A stretch of 64,000 bases of DNA from Nocardia panacis. Lineage in GTDB: Bacteria > Actinomycetota > Actinomycetes > Mycobacteriales > Mycobacteriaceae. The stretch lies in NCBI RefSeq assembly GCF_003598715.1, contig NZ_QZFU01000023.1, forward strand, positions 1 to 64,000, in the 5' to 3' direction. A program made the position numbers and the translations under genes. Below, in pieces: positions 33,047-41,646 of this stretch. Each line of letters begins with the position of its first letter. Position 1 is the first letter of the stretch. Below the pieces are notes generated by a model. It was given only the letters and a program-made list of their open reading frames with translations. It did not search any database and was not told the DNA's origin.

Positions 33047-33931
33047 TCAGTTCTTCAGGAACTCCAGGACTCGCGCGTTGTAGTCGGCAGGCTTCTCGGC
33101 GGGGACGAGGTGCCCGGCGCCCTCGATGAAGGCCGTTCGAGAGCCTTCGGACAGCAGGCTGCCGATGGCGTCGAGGCCGGCCTGGTCGAGGACGACGCTG
33201 GTGTCCTTGGTGCCGTGCAGGTACAGCGTGGGCTGCTGTGGCAGCGGCCCCCACAGTGCGCCCTGCTCGGCCTGCCACTCCGGGGTGCCCATGATCTTGG
33301 CTCCGAAGTTCTGCCGGTACAGGTCCAGTGCCGCCCGCAGACGCTCGGAGTCGCCGAGGGCGCTGCGGGCAGCCAGGAAGTCCTCCGTGGCGTCGTAGTC
33401 GGGTGCCGTCCACCTGTTCTGCATGAGCTGGAACATGTAGGCCATGTCGTCGGCCTCCAGGATCTGGCCTGCCATATCCATCTGGAAGAACCAGAAGTGG
33501 TTGAGCGCCTCGATACCCTCGTAGGTTCCGGCGTATCCGCCGAAGAACTGCAGCGGCGGTACGTCGCTGACGATCACCTTGGACCACCGCTCCGGGGCCG
33601 CCACCGCCGCGCCCCAGGTGGTGCCGCCGCCCCAATCGTGACCGATGATGACCGCGTCGCCGTCCCCGCTCAGCTCCTCGTGCAGGGCATTGGCGTCGGC
33701 GACCAGGTCGGCGATCAGCATCCGGCCGTCGGCAGGCAACGCGGTCGGCGCGAAGCCCCGCATGTTCGGGGCCACGGCCCGATACCCGGCCGCGGCCAGT
33801 TCCGGGATCAGGTGCCGCCAAGTGGCCGCTCCCGACTCGGGGAAACCGTGCAGGAGCAGCGCCAGCGGACCCTCCCCCTCCTCGACGTAGGAGAAGTCGA
33901 TCCCGTTGGCTGTCACTCGTCCATGTTTCAT
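33047..33931 (-). CDS. Epoxide-hydrolase/haloalkane-dehalogenase-like alpha/beta hydrolase
   Basis: A 294-residue alpha/beta hydrolase. LALLLHGFPESGAATWRHLI holds the oxyanion HGFPE, AVIIGHDWGGGTTWGAAVA has Asp as nucleophile (HDWGG), and GAGHLVPAEKP holds the catalytic His. Asp nucleophiles point to epoxide hydrolase or dehalogenase chemistry. ATG 33931 is preceded by GAGGAG. The divergent TetR gene and a dyad of the form AACGT, N6, ACGTT between them indicate local control. Confidence 0.9.
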   Translation of the reverse strand: MKHGRVTANGIDFSYVEEGEGPLALLLHGFPESGAATWRHLIPELAAAGYRAVAPNMRGFAPTALPADGRMLIADLVADANALHEELSGDGDAVIIGHDWGGGTTWGAAVAAPERWSKVIVSDVPPLQFFGGYAGTYEGIEALNHFWFFQMDMAGQILEADDMAYMFQLMQNRWTAPDYDATEDFLAARSALGDSERLRAALDLYRQNFGAKIMGTPEWQAEQGALWGPLPQQPTLYLHGTKDTSVVLDQAGLDAIGSLLSEGSRTAFIEGAGHLVPAEKPADYNARVLEFLKN

Positions 33932-33949
33932 TTCCGTGCTCCTCAGTTT

Positions 33950-33977
33950 CAACGTCACGGAACGTTCCGTCACGTTG
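33950..33977. promoter_or_regulatory. TetR operator between hydrolase and TetR genes
   Basis: A 28-bp dyad with one mismatch pair whose core ACGGAACGTTCCGT is a perfect palindrome. It contains two overlapping copies of AACGT, six bases, ACGTT (33951-33966, 33961-33976). The same motif occurs twice upstream of the related TetR gene at 59108. Confidence 0.8.
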
Positions 33978-34047
33978 AAAACGTTAGACCCGAATGCCGA
34001 CCCTGTCAAAACGAAACGTTGCGTAACTTCTGAGGTAGGCTCCGGAC

Positions 34048-34671
34048 ATGGAAGCGACTGCCCCCACCCCGCCCGACCCGGCCCGGCGTAGCCTCCGCGC
34101 CCGCCGCGCGATCCTGGATGCCACCTCCCAGCTGATCGCCGAGAAGGGGTATGCGGACGTCACCATCGAGGCCATCGCCGCCCGCGCAGGCGTAGGCAAG
34201 CCGACCATCTACCGCTGGTGGCCATCCAAGGCCATGGTGACCATCGACCTGCTCATCGAGATCGCCGAGCAGACCACCGGCTACGCCGACACCGGCGACT
34301 TGGCCGCTGACCTCCGCACCCAGATGCAGGGCCTCATCGCCGCGATTCACCCCCCGCGCACTTCGCCCCTGGCCGGAGTGATCGCCGAAGGACTGCACAA
34401 CCCCGACGTCGCCCGCCAGCTCCGGAACCTCCTGCTGGAACCGCAGCTCGAGCTGTTCAAAGACCGGCTGCGCCGCGCCCAGCAGCACGGGCAATTATCT
34501 CGCGACGCCGACCCCGATGTCGCTCTCTACCTGCTGTACGGCCCACTGCACTACCGCCTGCTCTACGACCTGGGCATGCCGGACGCTCGCGAACTCGACG
34601 CCCTCATCGCACGCGCCCTGAACGCGATGAATGGCCCTGCGGAACTACGGCCGGCCCCCGGCTCCGCGTGA
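34048..34671 (+). CDS. TetR-family regulator, divergent from the epoxide-hydrolase-like gene
   Basis: A 207-residue TetR protein; DNA-binding helices VTIEAIAARAGVGKPTIYRW WPSKAMVTIDLL and a TetR_C domain of the type with LRNLLLEPQLELFKDRLRRA. The recognition helix VGKPTIYRWWPSK is almost the same as in the 59108 TetR (VGKPTLYRWWPSK), and both have AACGT-N6-ACGTT dyads upstream. Likely repressor of the 33047 hydrolase. Confidence 0.92.
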   Translation: MEATAPTPPDPARRSLRARRAILDATSQLIAEKGYADVTIEAIAARAGVGKPTIYRWWPSKAMVTIDLLIEIAEQTTGYADTGDLAADLRTQMQGLIAAIHPPRTSPLAGVIAEGLHNPDVARQLRNLLLEPQLELFKDRLRRAQQHGQLSRDADPDVALYLLYGPLHYRLLYDLGMPDARELDALIARALNAMNGPAELRPAPGSA

Positions 34672-34760
34672 TCACACGAAGGAGTGTCACCGGATCCGAT
34701 GTCGGTGTAGGAGATGAGCGAATCAAGTCTCCAGCCAGGGAACCGGTCGCCGACATCCTG

Positions 34761-35747
34761 TTAGGTCGTGTCGGCTGTGCGGGTGCGGGTGGCGGTCGGT
34801 GTCTCGCCGGTGTGTCTGCGGTAGACGCGTCGGAAGGCCGCCGGATCGGCGTAACCCACCGCTCCCGCGATCACGTCGACGGGTTCGCGCGTGGTCGTGA
34901 GCAGGGAGGCCGCCTGCGCGACCCGGAGGCGATGAACGTACTGGGTGGGTGAGACGCCGGCACGGTCGCGGATGCGGCGGGCCAGAGTGCGCGCGGAAAC
35001 CGCTGCGACACCGGCCAATTCGTCCAGCGATAGTTGCCGGTGCAGATTGGCGTGCACGTGCTGTTGCACGGCGCGCAGCACCGGGTCGGAGGCCCGTAGA
35101 TGCTCGAGCACCATGTAGCGCGACTGCGACATGCGGGCATCCAGCACCAGATAGCGGGCCACCTGCTCGGCCAGCGCACCACCGCCGAGGCGGGCGACCA
35201 ACGCCAGCAGCAGATCCGTGTGGGCGAAAGCCGCACCGGCGGTGAGTATCGCGCCGCTGTCGACCACCATGCGATCGCAGTGCACGGTGACATCCGGGAA
35301 GCGGCGGGCCAACAGCGGCGCCAGCCACCAGGCGGTGGTGGCGGCCCGGCCCGACAACAGCCCCGAGGCCGCGAGCACGAAGACAGCCGAACAGGAGGCA
35401 GCGACCGTGGCGCCGGAATCAGCGGCACGCCGGATGATTTCCACGGCCTGCATGGTCTGGGATCGGGTCAGCAGTTCCTCGACACGCGCTTCACTCGACG
35501 CGGACGGCCCCGGCACCACCAGAACGTCGCCGGGTTCGAACTCCGCCGCGCCGAGCGGGGTTTCGATATCGACGCTGATCAGCCGCCCACCGCTGGATCG
35601 GACCGGCAGTCCATCGAGTGATGCGACCCGCTGCCGCAGCCGCCCGCCCGTCGTGTCACCGGCGATCCCGGCTGCCGTGTCGACGATGTCGATACCGAGG
35701 CCGAGTGCCCCTTCGAGCGCACCGTCCAGCGCGAGGTGGGTAATCAT
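34761..35747 (-). CDS. GlxA-type regulator (DJ-1/PfpI domain plus AraC helix-turn-helix)
   Basis: A 328-residue protein. Residues about 1-190 are a DJ-1/PfpI glutamine-amidotransferase-like domain with the Cys in VAASCSAVFVLAASGLLSG; residues about 220-315 are an AraC double helix-turn-helix (LSLDELAGVAAVSARTLARR, DVIAGAVGYADPAAFRRVYR). GlxA regulators respond to amino acid derivatives or small metabolites. The divergent neighbour is a dienelactone-hydrolase-like gene with only 74 bases between, so they probably form a regulator-target pair. Confidence 0.92.
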   Translation of the reverse strand: MITHLALDGALEGALGLGIDIVDTAAGIAGDTTGGRLRQRVASLDGLPVRSSGGRLISVDIETPLGAAEFEPGDVLVVPGPSASSEARVEELLTRSQTMQAVEIIRRAADSGATVAASCSAVFVLAASGLLSGRAATTAWWLAPLLARRFPDVTVHCDRMVVDSGAILTAGAAFAHTDLLLALVARLGGGALAEQVARYLVLDARMSQSRYMVLEHLRASDPVLRAVQQHVHANLHRQLSLDELAGVAAVSARTLARRIRDRAGVSPTQYVHRLRVAQAASLLTTTREPVDVIAGAVGYADPAAFRRVYRRHTGETPTATRTRTADTT

Positions 35748-35821
35748 GTGGCGAGACTAGACCGAAGAGTGGCGATCTTGCCAATGGCGGTGTGCTGACC
35801 CGCTGCGGCAGGGTTTGGGGG

Positions 35822-36661
35822 GTGCAGCAATCTCTCCCTCAGGATTCTCTCGACGACGACCTCGCCGATTTCGCGCCCCGTTCGATCACGCTCGACGGAG
35901 TAGCCCGCACGGTGTACGTCAGCGGCACCGGACCGGCGGTCATCGTCATGGCGGAAATGCCCGGCATCAGTCCCGATGTGGCTCGCTTCGCCCGCTGGGT
36001 GCGCGACGCCGGGCTCACCGTCTACCTGCCGTCACTGTTCGGCCGCGACGGTGCCTATCCGGAGGCGGAGGCCGGTATGGAAGTCTTCAAACGAGCCTGT
36101 GTCAGCGCGGAATTTCGTGCCTTCGGCGCGGGCAAGTCCAGCCCGATCGCGGTGTGGCTGCGGGCGCTGGCAGCCCTGGCCCATCGCGAATGCGGCGGTC
36201 CCGGCGTCGGCGCACTGGGTATGTGCTTCACCGGGAATTTCGCGCTCACCATGATGCTCGAGCCCGCGATGCTGGCGCCGGTGCTGTGCCAACCGTCGCT
36301 GCCAGTGGATGAGCCTGGCGGACTGGAGATTTCGCCCGGCGAGCTCGCGGCCGTGCGGGAGCGACTCGATCGCGATGATCTCGTGGTGCGCGCCTATCGC
36401 TTCGAGGGCGACCGCTTCTGCACCGCGCAGCGTTTCGCCGCCTACGCCGCAGCGCTGGGTCCCCGTTTCGAGCCGCGAGTGCTGCCCGCCGAAGCGGCGA
36501 ATCCCACTCCGCCGCCGTTCTTCTCGCAGATCGTCGGCTGCCCGCACAGTGTGGTCACCGCGCATCTGGTCGATGCACCAGGGGAGCCGACCGCCGCGGC
36601 CCGCGACGAGATCCTGGCCTTTCTCGTCGATCGGCTGACTGCGGAGGTCCCGTTGCAGTGA
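35822..36661 (+). CDS. Dienelactone-hydrolase-family protein
   Basis: A 279-residue alpha/beta hydrolase of the dienelactone hydrolase group: AVIVMAEMPGISPDVARFAR at the first strands and the nucleophile elbow VGALGMCFTGNFAL, with Cys as nucleophile (GxCxxG), as in carboxymethylenebutenolidase. The catalytic His is in SVVTAHLVD. The enzyme may hydrolyse a lactone or ester in aromatic degradation, but the window has no such pathway. GTG 35822 is chosen after GGGG; an in-frame GTG at 35792 is also possible. Divergent from the GlxA-type regulator. Confidence 0.85.
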   Translation: MQQSLPQDSLDDDLADFAPRSITLDGVARTVYVSGTGPAVIVMAEMPGISPDVARFARWVRDAGLTVYLPSLFGRDGAYPEAEAGMEVFKRACVSAEFRAFGAGKSSPIAVWLRALAALAHRECGGPGVGALGMCFTGNFALTMMLEPAMLAPVLCQPSLPVDEPGGLEISPGELAAVRERLDRDDLVVRAYRFEGDRFCTAQRFAAYAAALGPRFEPRVLPAEAANPTPPPFFSQIVGCPHSVVTAHLVDAPGEPTAAARDEILAFLVDRLTAEVPLQ

Positions 36662-36905
36662 CATAGCGTCGACTCGTGCGGTAGATGCGTCGGAAAGCCG
36701 CCGGCAATCTCGCCTCCCGCCGCGGGAATCCTCGGGTCGTTCGACAGGCTCGGCCTGCCCTGATCCGAGAATGACACAAGCGTGTTGAGTGCATCGGGGA
36801 GAATCGTCACGCCAGGTGAACCGGGCTGAATCCTGTTGGTGTGCCGGTGATTTCATGTCGGCGTTTCGGCGAGGGCGCGGACCCCGATTCCCCGGAGTGC
36901 CTCCG

Positions 36906-38378
36906 TCACCGTTGGACGGCGGGTGCGGTTCGGTCCCCGACGCCGCGGTCTATCTCCTCGAACAGTTCCGCCGCTCGGGTCGCGGATTTCTCGGCGAAGC
37001 GGCCGGTGCTGAGCAGTCCGAGCAGCAGGATGCAGATGCCAAGACCCGCGAGCATCCACCATATGCTGCGGGCGGTCGCGGTGAATGCCGCGCCGCCGTG
37101 GGTCAGGGCGGGTCCGAGGAGCGTTCCGGAGATCGCGACGCCGAGGGTGGTGCCGGTCTGGCGTCCGACCGACGCGAGGGAGGCGGCGACGCCGGTCATG
37201 GAGGGGGGCATTCCGGCGACCGCGGTGTTGGTGATCGGCGGGTTGACCGCGGTGAGGAAGATCCCGAACAGCAGGTAAATCGCCAACACCATCGGTAGCG
37301 GGGTGGTCGGTTCCAGTCGGAGGGAGGCGATGGCGCCCAGGCTCAATGCGGTTCCGGCGAGCAGCAGCGGCAGGCGTGGTCCTCGTGCGCCGACCAGTCG
37401 GCCGATACGTCGCGAGAACGCGACGACCAGCAGCCCGACCGGGAGCAGGCACAGCCCCGTGCCGAGGGCGGACAAGCCGCGGACGTTCTGGAGGTACTGG
37501 GTCGTGACGAACAGGAACGCGCCGAATCCGCACAGTGCGAACAGCGCGATCAGAATCGCCGAGATGAACGGCACACTGCGGAACAGGCGCAGATCCAGCA
37601 GCGGATCTTCGCGCCGCGACTCGTATGCCAGGAGGACCGGCACGGCGAGCACGGCGGCGGCGAACAGCGCGAGGATGACCGGCGAGGTCCAGCCCAGTGA
37701 TCGGGATTCGATGATCGCGTAAACGACGCTGCCCAGCAGCAGGACCACCAGGATCTGACCTACGGGGTCGAATCTGCGTGCTCGGGGTGCGCGGGACTCG
37801 GGCACGAACAGTGCGGTGCATACGATGGCGACCGCGACGATCGGGATGTTGATCCAGAAGACCGAATGCCAGCCGAGCCCGTCGACCAGTGCGCCGCCGA
37901 GTATCGGCCCCATCGTCAGCGCCAATCCCGACATGGAGCCGAAAACGCCGATGGCTTTGGCCCGCGCGGCGGGCTCGGGAAAGGCGGTCGCGACGATCGC
38001 CATGGCCACGGGGTTGAGCATGGTGCCGCCGATCCCCTGCACTGCCCTCGCCGCGATCAGCCACCCCATCGTTGGTGCCAAGCCGCACAGCAGCGAACCG
38101 AGCCCGAACACCGCCAGCCCGATCTGGAAGATGCGGCGGCGCCCGAATCTGTCGGCGGCGGATCCGGCCGCCACCAGGAACCCGGCCAGCACCAGGGTGT
38201 AGGCGTCGACCGTCCATTGGAGACCGGAGAGAGAGGCATGCAGGTCGTGCCGAATCGACGGCAACGCGACATTGACGATGGAGATGTCCATCACCACCAC
38301 GAAGATGCTCGCGCAGCAGATCGCCAGCACCACCAGTCGGTGTCGGGCGCTCGGTAGTTCAGGAGAGTGTTCGGGCAT
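36906..38378 (-). CDS. MFS drug:H+ antiporter, DHA2 family
   Basis: A 490-residue 14-helix transporter: VVVMDISIVNVALPSIRHDL, motif A AAGSAADRFGRRRIFQIGLA, motif C ALTMGPILGGALVDGLGWHS. It is predicted to expel a lipophilic drug. The divergent MerR gene starts 23 bases away; a MerR-type dyad covers the gap, so this pump is likely MerR-controlled. Confidence 0.94.
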   Translation of the reverse strand: MPEHSPELPSARHRLVVLAICCASIFVVVMDISIVNVALPSIRHDLHASLSGLQWTVDAYTLVLAGFLVAAGSAADRFGRRRIFQIGLAVFGLGSLLCGLAPTMGWLIAARAVQGIGGTMLNPVAMAIVATAFPEPAARAKAIGVFGSMSGLALTMGPILGGALVDGLGWHSVFWINIPIVAVAIVCTALFVPESRAPRARRFDPVGQILVVLLLGSVVYAIIESRSLGWTSPVILALFAAAVLAVPVLLAYESRREDPLLDLRLFRSVPFISAILIALFALCGFGAFLFVTTQYLQNVRGLSALGTGLCLLPVGLLVVAFSRRIGRLVGARGPRLPLLLAGTALSLGAIASLRLEPTTPLPMVLAIYLLFGIFLTAVNPPITNTAVAGMPPSMTGVAASLASVGRQTGTTLGVAISGTLLGPALTHGGAAFTATARSIWWMLAGLGICILLLGLLSTGRFAEKSATRAAELFEEIDRGVGDRTAPAVQR

Positions 38379-38384
38379 GCCGCA

Positions 38385-38403
38385 ACGCTAGAATTTAGAG
38401 CGT
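38385..38403. promoter_or_regulatory. MerR-type dyad between MFS and MerR genes
   Basis: ACGCT and AGCGT flank nine bases (TAAATT-rich core on the minus strand). The right arm overlaps the GTG of the merR-like gene, whose message would then be leaderless. Confidence 0.6.
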
Positions 38404-38887
38404 GCTCGAAGTCAAACCGCAGTCGCCCGAGCCCTGCCGTGAGCCGGGGGTGAGCATCGCCGAGGCCGCCCGCCGCACCGGGGTCAGCGTGCACACCCTG
38501 CGCTATTACGAGCGCGCCTGCCTGGTCGTCGCCCCTGTCGACCGCACCCGCAGCGGTCGGCGGCGCTACGGCGAGCTGGATCTGGAATGGATCAATATTT
38601 GCACTCGGCTGCGCGCGACCGGCATGCCGATCAAGGTCATTCGTCGCTACGCCGAACTCGTCTCGGCCGGACGAGGAAACGAAACCGAACGTCTGGCCCT
38701 GATGGAGTCGCACCGAGCCGAGGTGGTCGCGAAACTCACCGAGATTCAGCAGAACCTGAAGCTCATCGACCACAAGATCGACGTCTACCGCAGTCGCGTC
38801 ACCGCAGGCGACGCCGACCGGCTATGGGCGCCGCTACGCGATGATCACGCGAATATCCCGGAAGGAATGGACCGCCACCCGGGTTGA
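38402..38887 (+). CDS. MerR-family regulator
   Basis: A 161-residue MerR protein: VSIAEAARRTGVSVHTLRYY, ERACLVVAPVDRTRSGRRRY, then a dimerisation helix (RAEVVAKLTEIQQNLKLIDH). It starts directly at GTG 38402 inside the dyad, divergently from an MFS pump it probably controls. Members of this subgroup respond to organic ligands, with no metal-binding cysteines at the usual sites. Confidence 0.92.
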   Translation: MLEVKPQSPEPCREPGVSIAEAARRTGVSVHTLRYYERACLVVAPVDRTRSGRRRYGELDLEWINICTRLRATGMPIKVIRRYAELVSAGRGNETERLALMESHRAEVVAKLTEIQQNLKLIDHKIDVYRSRVTAGDADRLWAPLRDDHANIPEGMDRHPG

Positions 38888-39230
38888 GCAGCCGCCGGTC
38901 AGGGCGGCCCTGCCGGGATTGATTCGGTTGGATGCTTCCGAGGCGGACACCGACGAGAGGTTGCCGGTCACCGCGCGCAGCGCGCCCAGCAGTGTGGCGA
39001 CACCGCGAACAGCACCGTGTGCCCGATATCCACCGAAGCCGACTTCGGTCACGCGGATCATGCCTGAGCTAGGCGAAACTGTTGGCGAATGGCACCCGTC
39101 GGGTCCCTGAGATATCAATTACCCACCCCTGGGACTACAGTTGTGATTGCTTCCGAATGGGCTGTACTAGCGTGCGGGAGTCGAGACGCTTGCGACAGTC
39201 CGGATTTCAGCAACATTCGAAGGGAAACTC
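38888..39230. other. Intergenic region, no gene seen
   Basis: About 340 bases between the MerR gene and the DUF4097 lipoprotein gene. Open frames exist on both strands but none has a ribosome site or a recognisable product. The last part (39100-39230) is less GC-rich and should hold the promoter of the lipoprotein gene; GAAGGGA precedes its ATG. Confidence 0.5.
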
Positions 39231-39953
39231 ATGGGAAACCTGCTGCGTGCGTTGGCGCTCGCCGGATTGGGAACGATCGCCGTCAGCTCTTGCAGCACCG
39301 TCCAGCCAACCCACATCGAGGACAGCGCCACCTTGACGCAGCAGATCTCCTCGATTCGGTTGGATATGGAGGCGGGCGGCGTCAACGTCGAGGGTCGTGC
39401 GGACGCGGGTCCGGTCGCGTTGAAGCGGAACTTCAGCTACCACGGTGCGAAACCGTCCGATGTCACCTATCGGGTGGAGAACGGGCAGTTGGTGCTCGGC
39501 GGTTGCGGCACGGACTGCGCGGTGACCTACACGCTGACGGTTCCGGTGAACCTGCCGGTGAGCGGCTCGACCACCACCGGCGCGATCACGCTCTCGCGGG
39601 TCGGCAGCGTGGATGTGTCCACCCACGACGGCCACGTACAACTGGACAACGTCGCCGGTCCGGTGAAAGCCGAGACCTCCAACGGCCGGATCCAGGGGCA
39701 GGCGATCAATGGGTCCAAGGTCGAGGCGAAAACCAGCAATGGCAGCATCGATCTGACCCTGGCGGTGGCGCAGGACGTGCGGGCCACAACCTCCAACGGG
39801 TCGGTCACTCTCGCCGTACCGAATGGCAACTATCAGGTGTCGGCCGAAACCACGAACGGCCGCAAGAATATTGATGTCCCCAACACCCCGGCAGGCCAGT
39901 ATCACCTCGATATTCGGACCTCGAATGGTCAGATCACAGTCAAACCCGCCTGA
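39231..39953 (+). CDS. DUF4097-family lipoprotein with beta-strand repeats
   Basis: A 240-residue lipoprotein: signal MGNLLRALALAGLGTIAVSS with Cys at residue 21 (VSSC). The mature chain has the short strand repeats of DUF4097 proteins, each with a T-S-N-G turn: VKAETSNGRIQGQAI, VEAKTSNGSIDLTLA, VRATTSNGSVTLAVP, VSAETTNGRKNIDVP, LDIRTSNGQITVKP. These fold as a right-handed beta-helix-like solenoid. A Cys pair (GGCGTDCAV) may form a disulfide. Function unknown; monocistronic. Confidence 0.9.
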   Translation: MGNLLRALALAGLGTIAVSSCSTVQPTHIEDSATLTQQISSIRLDMEAGGVNVEGRADAGPVALKRNFSYHGAKPSDVTYRVENGQLVLGGCGTDCAVTYTLTVPVNLPVSGSTTTGAITLSRVGSVDVSTHDGHVQLDNVAGPVKAETSNGRIQGQAINGSKVEAKTSNGSIDLTLAVAQDVRATTSNGSVTLAVPNGNYQVSAETTNGRKNIDVPNTPAGQYHLDIRTSNGQITVKPA

Positions 39954-40006
39954 TTCGGGCGACAGCCCTTGACCATGACGCAGGGTCAACCTCGCACCAT
40001 GGGTGC

Positions 40007-40797
40007 ATGAGTAGCGAGGTTGACCGGTTCATGGTTCATCGCGATGGTGTCGCGATAGCGGTTTCGCGCGGTGGGCGGGGAATGCCGCTGGTGCTGTGTC
40101 CGGGTTTGGTTTCGACGCAGGCCGAGTTGTACGAACTCATCGGGCTTTTGCGCCGCGACTTCGATGTGGTGAGTCTCGACCTCAGGGGGCATGGTTTGTC
40201 GGCGGCGGCCGCGCAGTACTCCTTCACCGCATTCCTCGACGATTTCGTCACTGTGATGACGGAGGTGGCGTCACGCCACCCGTGCTCGTCGGCCACTCCT
40301 ACGGCGCGGACCTGATCGTGCACTATGCCGCCGAGAATCCGGACGCCGTCCGCGAACTCGTTCTCCTCGATGGGGCCAATCCGATACCGGCGCCGTTCAT
40401 CACCAGGGCGGATCTGCCGGAATTCCTCGAGTTGTGGGAAAGTTCGTCGACATCGGGTCGGGTTGGATTGTCCGGACGCCAAATCCTCGAGCTCAACCTC
40501 GAATTGGATGTGCTCAGGTCCGGAATCGACCTCGATATCGATGTGGTCGGCCCCGGCCTGATCGACCGGTATCGCCGGATCGATATTCCGATCAGCATGA
40601 TCATGTCGACCTCGATGGCAGGTCACGGTCGTGCGGGGCGGACCGCACGGCACAATCGACTCTGGCATGCGGGGGTCGAGCGACTGGTCCGCGAGCGGCC
40701 ACAGACGGCCACGACCTGGCTGGATGCCACGCACGCACTGGTCGTCACCCATGCCCGGCAGATCGCCCGAATGATCGCGAGTTCGGTCCGATGCTGA
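40007..40797 (+). pseudogene. Frameshifted alpha/beta hydrolase
   Basis: The first 88 codons (MSSEVDRFMVHRDGVAIAVS, LDLRGHGLSAAAAQYSFTAF, VTVMTEVA) are the N-terminal half of an alpha/beta hydrolase. The nucleophile region VTPPVLVGHSYGADLIVHYA and the C-terminal part (WLDATHALVVTHARQIARM, catalytic His) are in the next frame, so one base has been lost near 40270. All other features are intact, meaning the mutation is recent, is a sequencing error, or the protein is made by frameshifting. It overlaps the MerR gene (40791) by seven bases and likely is its regulatory partner. Confidence 0.82.
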
Positions 40798-41550
40798 CCA
40801 TCGGCGAATTGGCGTCGCACGCGGGTGTGACGGTGCGCGCGGTGCGGCACTATCACGCGAATGGTCTGCTCCCCGAGCCGGAACGCGACCATTCCGGCTA
40901 TCGCTGGTACCAGGCGGCCGCCGTGGTCGACCTGATCAAGATCCGGACCCTCGCCGAGGCGGGCGTGCCACTGGCGCGGGAACTGCTCCGCGCCGACTCC
41001 GCGGCCATCGCGCAGATCGACGAGCGGCTGCGGGCACAGATCCGACAGCGGGAGCGGCATCGGGAGCGGATCGCCCGCCTCGCGTCCGGCGATCACCTGA
41101 TCCTGCCGCCGGAAGTCGTCGAATTTCTCGATCGGCTACGGGAATTCGGGGTCGATGAGCGAATCATTCAGGTGGAACGCGATGGTTGGATTCCCTTGGT
41201 CGCGCATGCTCCGGAACTGGCCGCGAAATTGATGGCGCGCAAGCGGGCGCAACTCTGCGACGGACCGCTCATCGACTTCTATCGCACCGCAGGGCGGGCC
41301 TTCGACCGGGTCGGCGGTGATCCGATTCTGGTCGGGCTCGCCGACGAGTTGTCCGCGTAACTCACGCGCCTGGCCGATGAGCGGGGCCGCAGAATACGTT
41401 GGCGGCGATATCGAATCGGCGTTGGTCGAGTTGATCGATACGCTGGCCTTCGACAGCGCGCCGCAGGCACGTCGGCTCGTCGAATTGTTGAGTGCGCGCG
41501 GGTGGACAGGGTGGACGGAACTTCGGCGTACGGGAACCATCGCGCTCTGA
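40791..41550 (+). pseudogene. MerR-family regulator with nonsense and frameshift near the C-terminus
   Basis: Translation from ATG 40791 gives a 189-residue MerR: LTIGELASHAGVTVRAVRHY, HANGLLPEPERDHSGYRWYQ, then LARELLRADSAAIAQIDERL, ending ADELSA at a TAA (41358-41360). After the stop the same frame continues LTRLADERG, then after one further frame change AAEYVGGDIESALVELIDTL and FDSAPQARRLVELLSARGW, which look like the natural C-terminus. So the gene has one stop mutation and one frameshift. The DNA-binding and dimerisation parts are intact and the shortened form might still bind DNA. Confidence 0.75.
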
Positions 41551-41572
41551 GTGGGACATGGCCGCCACCATA

Positions 41573-41630
41573 GTGGTTGCAAATTGAAACCACCCTTGCT
41601 ACGGTCCTTGCGGTTTTAATTTGCAACCAC
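41573..41630. promoter_or_regulatory. 19-bp inverted repeat upstream of the dehalogenase-like gene
   Basis: GTGGTTGCAAATTGAAACC (41573-41591) and its complement with one mismatch (41612-41630) are separated by 20 bases. Each arm is itself a GGTT..AACC dyad, so it looks like two operator copies in opposite orientation around the promoter (TTGCTA, TTTTAAT region). The regulator would not be the adjacent MerR relic by type; HxlR- or TetR-like proteins use such sites. Confidence 0.75.
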
Positions 41631-41646
41631 AGATGTGGAGACCATC

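Noticed and set aside
32818..36860. Repeated phrase gatttcatgtcg at about 32820 and 36850
   Set aside because: Twelve-base similarity with divergent flanks; too short to call a repeat.
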